The translations under genes and the position numbers were made by a program. The notes below the pieces were generated by a model. That model ran no database searches. It saw only the letters and a program-made list of their open reading frames with translations, and was not told the DNA's origin. Below are positions 27,935-36,334 of a stretch of 64,000 nt of DNA, piece by piece; position 1 is the stretch's first letter; each line of letters begins with the position of its first letter. This DNA is from Chitinimonas_A lacunae (GTDB taxonomy: Bacteria; Pseudomonadota; Gammaproteobacteria; Burkholderiales; Chitinimonadaceae), in NCBI RefSeq assembly GCF_042650885.1, contig NZ_JBHSBU010000002.1:233122-297121 (forward strand), in the 5' to 3' direction.

Positions 27935-29135
27935 CTGTAAATCGAACTGTGTAATTCCCCGATTTCAGAGCGCGGCCAACGGCACGCGCTCCTCCCCAAA
28001 CATCAGCTGGAAGCTCTGCAGCGCCGGCGTCCAGTGATGGATACTCTTCCAGTTCCGGGACGCTTCCCGGATCGCCAGGAACAGCGATTTCAAGGCCGAG
28101 TCGTCGTTTGGGAAGATGCACCGGTTTCGCGTCAGCTTGCGCAGGCTCATGTTCAACGACTCGATGGCGTTGGTGGTGTAGATGACCTTGCGGATTTCCG
28201 GCAGGAACTGGAAGAAGGGAATGATGTTGTCCCAACAACCGCACCACGGCCCGGTATTGCTGGCCCCAGTCCGCCTCGAAGGCGTCCAGTTCTGCCGCCG
28301 CTTCGTCGGCCGTGGCCGATTGGTAAATGCGCTTGAGCGCCGCTACCACGGCCTTGCTGTCGCGGGCGGCCACGTAGCGCAGGCTGGCCCGTACCAGGTG
28401 CACGATGCAGAGCTGGGTCAGCGTCTTCGGGAACACGGCGTTGACCGCCTCCGGCAAGCCCTTGAGGCCATCCATGCTAGCAATGTAGATGTCCTGCACG
28501 CCGCGGTGGCGCAATTCGGTGAGCCCCGACAGCCAGAACTTGGCGCCCTCGTTCTCGGCCAGCCACAGCCCCAGCACCTCCTTCTCGCCGCGCAGGTTCA
28601 CACCCAGTACCACGTGCGCCGACTTGTTGACGACCTGCTTGTTGTGCTGGACCTTGACCACGATGCCGTCCAGCCAGACGATGGGGTAGATGGCCTCCAG
28701 CGGCCGGTTCTGCCAGGCGCGGGCTTCGTCCAGCACGGCGTCGGTGACCTGGGCGATGAGCGTGTGCGAGAGCTGGACGCCGTACAGCTCGACCAGGGCG
28801 TCCGCGATGTCGCGGGTGGTCATGCCCTTGGCGTACAGCGCCAGAATCTTGTCCTCCATCCCGGCGAGCCGCACCTGGCGTTTCTTGACTCGTTGCAGGT
28901 GTTGCCTCGCTTGGCGCCGGGCTCGGGGTCGTAGCCCAGGTGGGCGTCCATCTCCGCGGCCAGACTACGGTTGATCATGTGCTGCAGCATCTGCGCGTAC
29001 AGCTGGCTGATATCTTCGGGCATCCTGCAGCCTCGCGTCAGCTCGTCCAACATCTCTGGCGTAAGCGCCATGTAGCGGCTCCTCACGACGAAGGCCGCAT
29101 CATCTCAAACGGCAGTTACACAGTTCAATTTACAG
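27935..29135 (-). mobile_element. IS256-family element, inactive
   Basis: The ends are an imperfect 25-bp inverted repeat: CTGTAAATCGAACTGTGTAA at the left and, reading inward, CTGTAAATTGAACTGTGTAA at the right. The flanks (CCGGTGGT and TCTCGAGT) are not the 8-bp direct repeat that IS256 insertion normally makes, so one side has been rearranged. The right end sits four bases from the start of the duplicated Rhs tail. Confidence 0.85.
27965..29071 (-). pseudogene. IS256 transposase, disrupted
   Basis: Pieces of one Mutator/IS256 transposase read on the minus strand. The N-terminus starts MALTPEMLDELTRG at 29071. The middle contains RLAGMEDKILALYAKGMTT and the DGLKGLPEAVNAVFPKT catalytic region. 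The C-terminus (NMSLRKLTRNRCIFPNDD and on) lies in another frame. An internal deletion near 28880-28910 removes about 30 codons expected between GNT and KKRQVRLAG. A frameshift near 28235 falls before the helix carrying the catalytic Glu. The gene cannot make an active enzyme. Confidence 0.88.
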
Positions 29136-29139
29136 TCTC

Positions 29140-31835
29140 GAGTTTGGTCGTCTGAAGGCGATGATCGACGAAGGTGGCGTCCGATTCAGTTATGACTATG
29201 ACGCCCTAGGGAATCAGATCTCCGAGAAGAGTGCCCAAGGCAAGGACATCGTCAAGCAATATGATGCAGCCGGCCATCTGACCAAGATCATCGATCAGGC
29301 TCAGCCGGGCTACGAAAACACGACGACCTATCTCTACGACGCGCTCGGTCGCAAGATCCGCGAGATCTTCGACGGCTGGAGCTATAGCGCCCCCGATCAT
29401 CCGATCGAGCGACAGGAAGGCCGCGATACTTCCTATCGCTATGACGAAGTCGGCCGTCTGGTCGGCTGGTTCGATCTGCGGACTCATCTCGGCACGCGTT
29501 ATCAATACGATGAAGTAGGCAACCGCCAGCGCGTCTATGAGACCAACGGTCAGGGCGTGTTTGACCATCATTACAGTTTCGATGGGGCTAACCGCGTCAA
29601 AACCATCCATCAAGGCGGCGAGCTGCTGCACGCCTACGATTACGACCGCAATGGCAATCGGGTCGTCGATATCGACAAGGGTGTGACGTATCGCTACTGG
29701 TATGACAGCAACAACCGAGTCACCCACTCGGAATGGCAGGTTCGTCCTGACAAAGGCGCCTACGAAGTGGGCTATGGCAAGGGGATGCGGTCAATACGGC
29801 CTTCGATGCACCGCAAAACGATTCGACCTCGATTTCCTCAGACCCGTGGGAAATCAAGGTTGGCACGCCGCTGGGTTACCCCAGCATGTCGCTCAAGCAG
29901 CTGGCACGTGATTACCTGGGCAATGCCGATCTTTGGAACGTCATCCAGGTTGATGGCGAGCCGGTGGGTAATGGCGATCTCTATCTGAACAACCGCACCG
30001 TTCGGATTCCGAAGACCCTGCGCGCGCTCGCTGGGCTGACCTATGGCAGCGGCGAAGGCTGGCGCTGGATTGCCGAGGTAAATAGATACAATTCTGCCAA
30101 CACGAATCCAGATGCACTGCTGCCTTCTGGTCAAACGATCAAATTGCCGCATATGTGGCGTCGTACCTGGAAATACGACGACAACGGCAATGTGACCGAG
30201 CAGACGGCTGGCTACGGCTACCGTATCTCGCAGAAGACGGTGAGCGAGTATTACGAGAACAACCGCCAGTACCATAGCGACACCTTTGGCCTGGTGGAAC
30301 CCCAGCGGCCCAAGCGCGATCTGCGCTGGTCCTATACCCCGTTCGGGGCGGTAGAGATTGCCTGGAATGCGCGCGACAGTAAGTCGCCGACGGGGGTTCC
30401 CAAGTACTTCTATCTGGCGCTGACCCAAGGCAGCTATCAAACCTACGACCGCAGCGGCCGCGTCACGCGGATCGACACGCGCCTGTTCGACTATTCGCAG
30501 ACGCCGAACCGGATCGAGTGGCAGCACAACATGGCCTGGCTGGGGGCGGGCGAATCAAAGCAGACCGATCTGCACTATCGCTATGACTACTTTGCTGATG
30601 GCCGGGTGAAGTCGGTCACCGTCAACGGTGACAAGAACGCCAGCGGCGCCAGCAGCTTCGGCTACGACGCCAACCGCCGCCTGCGCTATCAGTGGCTGGG
30701 CAAGGGCAATGGCATGAAGCGGCCGGAAATCAGCCATTTCGAGTACGACAACGAAGGCCATATCCTCAGCAAGTATCACGACAGTGGCCGGGATGGCGAG
30801 AAGCCAACCATCAGTCGCTATATGTACGCCAATGGCCAGGCGGTAGGAGAAACCTTTCAGAATCCGCAGGGGGTCTTCAGCGTCATTCTCGATGAGGGTC
30901 GCTATGCCACCACGCGCAAGATCGATGGCAGTTTCCCCACAGGCAGCACGGCAGACTACACCGCTCAGGGCGGTGAGAGTCTGCAGCACGTGGCGGCCAT
31001 GCTCTATGGCAATCCTAACCTGTGGTATCTGCTGGCTGACGCCAATGGCCTGAGCGCTGACAGTGTTCTGCCGGCCGGGCGCAAGCTGGTGGTGCCCAAT
31101 ACGGTGCGGGCCAACGAAGCCAATGCCAACACCTTTGCGCCTTATCGTGAAGGGGAAATCACCGGCGGGCAGCTGCCCAACGTCAATATGCCGGTGCCTA
31201 AGCCCAAGTGCGGGGTGGCGGGGCAGATCCTGATCATCATCGTGGCCATCATTGTCACGATCTATACCGCTGGGGCAGCCGCCTCGGCAATCGGTGCCTC
31301 CACCACGGCAGCCGGCTCGGCCGCAGCGGGTTCCGCTGCCGCAGGCACGGCAGCCGCGAGTACCGCAGCCGCGGGGACTGCCGCAGCGGGGACGGCTGCG
31401 GCCACCACGGCTACCGTGACTGCTGCGAGCATGAGTACGTTCTCGGCGGGGATGGCGGCCATCGGCGGCTCGATGGGCGGATTGGGCGCCATCGCTGCCG
31501 GGGTTGGTGCCTTTGCTGGGTCGGTGGCCAGCCAATTGGTGTCCAAGGAGCTGGGCTATACCGAGCACTTCAGCTTGCGGAAGGCGGCTACAGACGGCCT
31601 GGCGGGTGGTTTAACCGCTGGGATTGCCTCGGCTTTCAATATCAGTGGTTGGAGCTCAGCGTTCAGTAATGGCCTGAAAGAAGGCGCCCAGCTCTCGCAA
31701 CATGCGGTGAACTTCGCCAAGACAGCGGCTTTTGCCGCCATGCGCGATGCCGTGACCCAGCAGGTGTCGGTCTGGACCAATCTCCAGAAGCGAGTCGAAT
31801 GGGGGCAGGTCGCTGCCGCTGGCCTGGCTGCTCCG
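29140..31835 (+). repeat. Direct repeat, copy 2 (orphan Rhs tail)
   Basis: Near-identical partner of 22128-24824. The one-base length difference is accounted for by a G run at 29781-29784 (four G) against 22769-22773 (five G). It lacks any upstream Rhs start or promoter, which makes it a truncated silent cassette. Confidence 0.95.
29161..29988 (+). pseudogene. Orphan Rhs tail, 5' fragment
   Basis: The first about 210 codons repeat the YD-repeat sequence of the main gene. After the G-run deletion at 29781-29784 the frame changes and the remaining codons are out-of-frame noise ending at 29988. The ATG at 29161 is internal to the YD repeats, so this is not a natural start. With the missing G restored it would join the ORF that begins in frame at 29886. 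Confidence 0.75.
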
Positions 31836-32459
31836 ATCAGCCAAGGCATTGGGTTCGGATTGGACCGCCTAGTCAATCAACTACCCAGCAGCTTGCAAGG
31901 AATTGGCGGGATGCTGGCTGGTGTAACCTCGCGGATTGCCGGTAGTGCTGTGCAGCATGGTTTAAACAAAGCGGTTAGCTCGTCCTATCAAGGCAGTTTC
32001 AATCTACGCAGCTCGTTGATCAATGCGGTGGGCAGTGAGATCGGCGATGGTCTGGTCGATTATCTGAAGTCGAATGAACCGTATGAGATTGCGATTCGTC
32101 AGGCGGCACAAAGACAGAACATGGCAGCGGCGGAGCAGGCCGCTGGAGCGTGGGACGCCATTACCTCATATACAGCCCAGGTCGGCGAGGCCATGGCTGA
32201 CACGCTCCGCAAGAGTGCATTCGTCGCAGGATCCGATGAGGATGCTCGCCTGATCCAGCATCTCATGGCGACCCAGGAAAGGTCATATGTAACGGGTCTC
32301 TATGGCCCTATGACCAGCCGGGCGTTGTCGCGGCAGAGGAAAGAGCAGGGCCTACCCTCTACAAGGTCAGAAAGGGCGATACGGTCTCGGGCATTGCCAA
32401 GAGAATGCTGGGGGACGCCAATCAGATGGCGGCCCTGTTGGCAGCCAATCCAGGATTGA
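29886..32459 (+). CDS. Orphan Rhs C-terminal region with LysM modules
   Basis: Continues the main Rhs frame after the upstream frameshift: two LysM-like modules, the hydrophobic run ILIIIVAIIVTIYTAG, the Ala/Gly-rich segment and the pre-toxin region. DNA identity with the main gene stops at 31835. From there the protein is still related (for example HGLNKA and SSYQGSFNLR are kept in both), then becomes unique. The last about 45 codons are out of frame. The alternative frame reads YDQPGVVAAEE and then a LysM start (LYKVRKGDTVSGIAKRML) that runs straight into the next ORF, so one base has been lost or gained around 32280-32330. It is probably part of a broken gene rather than an independent protein. 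Confidence 0.6.
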   Translation: MSLKQLARDYLGNADLWNVIQVDGEPVGNGDLYLNNRTVRIPKTLRALAGLTYGSGEGWRWIAEVNRYNSANTNPDALLPSGQTIKLPHMWRRTWKYDDNGNVTEQTAGYGYRISQKTVSEYYENNRQYHSDTFGLVEPQRPKRDLRWSYTPFGAVEIAWNARDSKSPTGVPKYFYLALTQGSYQTYDRSGRVTRIDTRLFDYSQTPNRIEWQHNMAWLGAGESKQTDLHYRYDYFADGRVKSVTVNGDKNASGASSFGYDANRRLRYQWLGKGNGMKRPEISHFEYDNEGHILSKYHDSGRDGEKPTISRYMYANGQAVGETFQNPQGVFSVILDEGRYATTRKIDGSFPTGSTADYTAQGGESLQHVAAMLYGNPNLWYLLADANGLSADSVLPAGRKLVVPNTVRANEANANTFAPYREGEITGGQLPNVNMPVPKPKCGVAGQILIIIVAIIVTIYTAGAAASAIGASTTAAGSAAAGSAAAGTAAASTAAAGTAAAGTAAATTATVTAASMSTFSAGMAAIGGSMGGLGAIAAGVGAFAGSVASQLVSKELGYTEHFSLRKAATDGLAGGLTAGIASAFNISGWSSAFSNGLKEGAQLSQHAVNFAKTAAFAAMRDAVTQQVSVWTNLQKRVEWGQVAAAGLAAPISQGIGFGLDRLVNQLPSSLQGIGGMLAGVTSRIAGSAVQHGLNKAVSSSYQGSFNLRSSLINAVGSEIGDGLVDYLKSNEPYEIAIRQAAQRQNMAAAEQAAGAWDAITSYTAQVGEAMADTLRKSAFVAGSDEDARLIQHLMATQERSYVTGLYGPMTSRALSRQRKEQGLPSTRSERAIRSRALPRECWGTPIRWRPCWQPIQD

Positions 32460-34618
32460 GGCGTAACCCAAATCTATTGAGGGTGGGGGACGAGATCGCC
32501 ATTCCTCAGGACGGTAGCTACGATCGCGAAGCAGCCGAAGAGGTTTCCAGGCATTTCTTTGCTGCCGATGCAGCGGACCGAAAGATGCGCGCAGAAGCCG
32601 CAGCAGCCCAGATGCGCCAGGAAGCGCGGGAGCTGCGCAAAATCCGCGAGGAGATGGTAAACCCGACTTCTGGCTCCGTGCGGGGTTGGGGAACCTTGGA
32701 TGATGTCAAAGCGACATTCGCAGTCTATAAATTGCAAGCCAATGCAGCAGAAAATCTGACTGAACAAGCCCAGTTAATTGAACAGGCGGGCGGCAAAGCG
32801 GAGAAGGAAAAATACCTTAAGCGTTACATTGCAGCCAACAGCGGTAATGTCCACGATAAGTTTGATCTAAACAGCATCAAGCATCTCTCACTGCTAGATC
32901 AGGCCAAGATTATTGAACTCCAGCAGGATACCCGCACGAATTACGAAAAAGTTGCGGAAGAAATGGGGGGGGTCAGGGCCTTTGTGGCAAGTGCAGGCGG
33001 CAGAGCCAAGGATTACTACCTTGGTGGCAGGCAACTGGCCTCTTTGATTACAGGTCCCAATTCGGAGCTTGATGATGAGCTAAGAGAGCATTTCCTCGCG
33101 AAAGATGCTTTGCGAACCCACCATGTGGGAGCAGCTTTCAGCGGGGAAGCTGCAACCGACTTTGGGTTGAGTCTGATTGGCGCTCGCTGGACCGGGGGGG
33201 CCAGCTGGCGAGTCAGGCTGGCTACAAATAGTGTAGAGGGCACCTTGTTTGGTCTGGCTGAGCCAGTTCATCCAGACTTAAAGGATTTCCTGACTGAGAA
33301 ACTAACGCAGACCCTGGTTCGGGCAGGAACGCAAGCGGTCGTGGGCACCACACTGCCGCCGGCTATCAGCAAAGTTCGAGGAGCTGCCGCTAGCTTGGAT
33401 CAGTACATCAAGCTGAGCTCTATGAGCGGCCTGATAGACGATATGGGAGAGCTGGTCGGTAATCGGGCTATTGTTGAATCTCGACGTGATGCAACCTATT
33501 TGCTCAAAGACCTGCCAATCGATCACCCAATGCGCCAGATGCAGGCAGAGTTTCATTCCGATCTGACTAGCAGAGGGATCCGTATCGTTGAGAATACGAA
33601 GATGGAGCGGACGATCGCCATGTTTGCGGCAGACGCTGCGGGGACGATCGATAGCTTCCACTTCAACCCTCTGAAGATGAAGTTCGCGCATCTGGTAGAG
33701 GAAGGTCATCATGGCGCTGATCTCCCTCTCCTCGGCAGAAGGCTTAGCGCTGCGGAAATAGAAATTAAAGGTAAGTCTGCGACCTTTAGAGAGAATCTGC
33801 CGGTCCGGCAGAAGTTTGCCTTGGCTCGGGATATTGTCAGAGTTAAGAATAATGATTACTTTAACCGAGGAGCTGCTGGGGGGGTTCTGTATGCTATAGA
33901 TAGTTTTGCAGAGACTTCGGGTGGTAAAGGCAGGTTTTCAGCCTTTGATGTAGAAAGTAATCTACATCGAAGAATATATGGGCTGGCGAATGATGAGTTC
34001 TCTCTGCATTATACAAGCAGCGAAATCAAAGGAATTTTTCAGTCCGGCGTTGAGCTTGGCTTAGAGCAAAGAACTATTGAAGATTTGATGTTTGTAGGCT
34101 CCAGGGTGAAAAAGCCAATCACAGCTCAAGAATTAGTTACGCAGATGGATAATTACGTCAACGTGGTAAAGAAAAGAGGCTATCCCTATAAATTCGATGA
34201 CAGACAGGCTTTTGAGAGTTTCTCTGCGGGCTTGAAGAACATTTTGAGGGAAGGGGAAATTCCCACCACCGACGTTAGAATACAAGGTTCGTCTTTGAGA
34301 ACACCTCATGCAAAGGATATAGATATTGCAGTGTTTACCACTGAGCAGCAATTCGATATCCTCGCCAAGAGAATGATCCAAGGCATTAGGGATCGAGCTG
34401 GGCCTGTCGCAGCTGAGAAAATTGTACGTGATCTTGAGCGTCAGGCTGCTGATGGTCGGATTAACTCCTACTACTTTGATAGAAAACTAAAAAACGACCC
34501 GACATTTAACCAAAAAATGAGAGAGCTTGATAAGCACATGATCAATAGTGGAGGGACAGACCTCTCTCTAATCCTGTACGGAAAAAATTTTGACGTAAAA
34601 CCTTATCTTGGGGTGTAG
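32405..34618 (+). CDS. Toxin tip with nucleotidyltransferase domain
   Basis: A 737-residue ORF. It opens inside a LysM module whose first half lies upstream in the same frame, so the ATG at 32405 is unlikely to be the original start. After a charged helical linker, residues about 395-490 resemble the first tip (AMFAADAAGTIDSF, then EEGHH at 432-436). The C-terminus holds the polymerase-beta nucleotidyltransferase signature: GSS at 628-630 followed by DID at 638-640 (hG[GS]...DhD). A later acidic segment is DLSLILYG. Toxins of this fold modify nucleic acids or proteins by adding NMPs; the target here is unknown. The adjacent immunity candidate supports a toxin role. The GC content is lower than that of the Rhs core. 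Confidence 0.72.
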   Translation: MLGDANQMAALLAANPGLRRNPNLLRVGDEIAIPQDGSYDREAAEEVSRHFFAADAADRKMRAEAAAAQMRQEARELRKIREEMVNPTSGSVRGWGTLDDVKATFAVYKLQANAAENLTEQAQLIEQAGGKAEKEKYLKRYIAANSGNVHDKFDLNSIKHLSLLDQAKIIELQQDTRTNYEKVAEEMGGVRAFVASAGGRAKDYYLGGRQLASLITGPNSELDDELREHFLAKDALRTHHVGAAFSGEAATDFGLSLIGARWTGGASWRVRLATNSVEGTLFGLAEPVHPDLKDFLTEKLTQTLVRAGTQAVVGTTLPPAISKVRGAAASLDQYIKLSSMSGLIDDMGELVGNRAIVESRRDATYLLKDLPIDHPMRQMQAEFHSDLTSRGIRIVENTKMERTIAMFAADAAGTIDSFHFNPLKMKFAHLVEEGHHGADLPLLGRRLSAAEIEIKGKSATFRENLPVRQKFALARDIVRVKNNDYFNRGAAGGVLYAIDSFAETSGGKGRFSAFDVESNLHRRIYGLANDEFSLHYTSSEIKGIFQSGVELGLEQRTIEDLMFVGSRVKKPITAQELVTQMDNYVNVVKKRGYPYKFDDRQAFESFSAGLKNILREGEIPTTDVRIQGSSLRTPHAKDIDIAVFTTEQQFDILAKRMIQGIRDRAGPVAAEKIVRDLERQAADGRINSYYFDRKLKNDPTFNQKMRELDKHMINSGGTDLSLILYGKNFDVKPYLGV

Positions 34619-34621
34619 AAA

Positions 34622-35110
34622 ATGAAAGATATTCAATCCGAAAAATTTATGATTGGCTGCAGGGTTGTTAGTCAGAAGGAAGCCTTGGAGGATGGGACAT
34701 ATTCGATGTACATATTCAAAAATGAAAAACCGGATCGAATAAAAATGTTCCATAACGGGTGTCTCTATAAAGTGGTTTACCCTGAGCGAGAAAAGCCTTT
34801 TGATGGATTGAAGGCTGAGCATTTTAAGAATTATCCTGGTGTCACTTTGGAGGTTTGGGAAGAACGAAAACCTTATTGTGAAGCTGGATATGAATACAGG
34901 AGCCATGTATTTAATGAGTGCGGTGAGCAAATATTGCTGCGCGATTGCATTCTCGACGCCAAAGAGAGAATTATAAAGGAAGTGGAAATGGATGATAATT
35001 TCGAGGTCGTTGTTGAGTATGGATATGTATATGACGGTGATGAGTTGGTCGAGGCTATAGAGTTTGACAAGGAGGGAAATAGAGTTGGTGGGCGAGACTT
35101 TAGGGATTGA
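34622..35110 (+). CDS. Probable immunity protein, cassette 2
   Basis: A 162-residue acidic protein starting three bases after the nucleotidyltransferase toxin stop, so the two are probably co-translated. It has alternating strands and many Glu, Asp, Tyr and Lys residues and no signal peptide, consistent with a cytoplasmic toxin-binding protein. No named immunity family is recognised. It has a low GC content like its toxin. A weak hairpin followed by a T6 run near 35135 may end the transcript. Confidence 0.65.
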   Translation: MKDIQSEKFMIGCRVVSQKEALEDGTYSMYIFKNEKPDRIKMFHNGCLYKVVYPEREKPFDGLKAEHFKNYPGVTLEVWEERKPYCEAGYEYRSHVFNECGEQILLRDCILDAKERIIKEVEMDDNFEVVVEYGYVYDGDELVEAIEFDKEGNRVGGRDFRD

Positions 35111-35153
35111 TTGAGAATTTCAGACCCGCAGCCTGAGATTTTTTGGGCTAATA

Positions 35154-35250
35154 ATGAAGCCGCCCAAACCCCGCTCCCGCACGACGAATTGGTCCGAATA
35201 CAACCGAAGCCTGCAAGCGAGAGGCGACCTCACAATCGGTTTCAGTAGCA
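35154..35250 (+). pseudogene. IS5-family transposase N-terminal scrap
   Basis: The frame from ATG 35154 reads MKPPKPRSRTTNWSEYNRSL and then ARGDLTIGF. This matches the well-known start of IS5-group transposases (KPRYRTTNWxEYNxALxxRGSLTIW). It breaks off just before the IS30 left end, so the rest was lost or displaced by that insertion. Confidence 0.7.
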
Positions 35251-35263
35251 CAGTGCTTCAGAG

Positions 35264-36334
35264 GGCGCGCTCTAAAATGAAGTGCAACACTCAGCCGGAT
35301 GACATGGCAGAGTGTCGGCATGACAAATCATTACAGTCACTTGGTAGCGGCAGAGCGTAATCAGCTCCAGAAATCATTATTGACGGGGGAGAGTTTGCGT
35401 ACGATCGCCCGTCGGATGAATCGCTCAGTCTCGACGCTGTCCCGAGAATTGAAGCGTAATGCGCCGGCTGCTGAGTACGACGCGGTGCGTGCTGGACAGT
35501 TAGCTCATCGGCGTCGGCGCCGTGGTGCGGTAAAGCTGAAACAGGCGTCCTCGCTGATGAACAAGGTGATCGACAAATTGCGTCAGGGCTGGTCGCCGGA
35601 GCAAATTGCGGGCAGGCTACCTTCGATGTACCCGACTGATTTGACGATGCGTGTGTGCCACGAAACCATTTACCGGACGCTGTATGCGATTCCTCGCGGC
35701 GAGCTACGCAAGGAATTGATTTTATTACTGCGGAAGTCACATAAATCGCGGCTCCCCCGTACGCGAGGCACCGACCGGCGCAGCTTGATCGACATGATCT
35801 CCATTCACGATCGGCCAGAAGAGGTGCTGTCGCGCGCCATCCCGGGTCACTGGGAAGGTGATCTCATCAAGGGCGCCTACAATCGGAGCGCTGTCGGCAC
35901 CCTGGTTGAGCGAACCAGCCGGTATGTCCTGTTGGCGAAGATGACCGACGCGACCGCTGACGCGGCGCTGGAAGCCTTTACACGACGACTTCGCCATGTT
36001 CCCGTCAGCGTCCGTAAGACGCTGACCTACGATCAGGGCAAAGAGATGGCTCATCATGCCGAACTGGCTCGACGGCTCAAGATTCAGGTGTATTTCGCTG
36101 ACCCTCATAGCCCTTGGCAGCGACCGAGCAACGAAAACATGAATGGCTTCATCCGCGAGTACCTGCCCAAAGGTATCGACCTATCTGTTTTCTCTCAAAC
36201 CTACCTCAACGACATTGCGCGAAGCCTCAACACCAGGCCTCGCAAATGTCTGGGTTTTCGTACCCCTGAAGAAGTATTTCAGGAACATATCAATCGCTTG
36301 AAGGCCGGTGTTGCACTTCAAACTTGAATTCGCC
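35264..36334 (+). mobile_element. IS30-family insertion sequence
   Basis: The ends share an imperfect inverted repeat of about 26 bp. GGCG at the outside and TGAAGTGCAACA(C) at the inside match (35278-35290 and 36308-36320); the middle ten bases are poorly conserved. The element contains one full transposase gene and has cut an IS5 scrap on its left and an IS256 element on its right. Confidence 0.75.
35299..36327 (+). CDS. IS30-family transposase
   Basis: A 342-residue DDE transposase. The N-terminal HTH reads IARRMNRSVSTLSRELKRN. The catalytic core shows the first Asp in GHWEGDLIKG, the second in LTYDQGKE and the Glu in SNENMNGFIREYLPKG, with LNTRPRKCLGFRTPEEVF at the C-terminus. The length is normal for the family and the frame is intact, so it may be active. 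A second in-frame ATG at 35320 (MTNHYSHL) is equally likely as the start. Confidence 0.93.
   Translation: MTWQSVGMTNHYSHLVAAERNQLQKSLLTGESLRTIARRMNRSVSTLSRELKRNAPAAEYDAVRAGQLAHRRRRRGAVKLKQASSLMNKVIDKLRQGWSPEQIAGRLPSMYPTDLTMRVCHETIYRTLYAIPRGELRKELILLLRKSHKSRLPRTRGTDRRSLIDMISIHDRPEEVLSRAIPGHWEGDLIKGAYNRSAVGTLVERTSRYVLLAKMTDATADAALEAFTRRLRHVPVSVRKTLTYDQGKEMAHHAELARRLKIQVYFADPHSPWQRPSNENMNGFIREYLPKGIDLSVFSQTYLNDIARSLNTRPRKCLGFRTPEEVFQEHINRLKAGVALQT

Noticed and set aside
35291..35740. Minus-strand ORF across the IS30 transposase
   Set aside because: Shadow of an intact DDE transposase on the other strand.
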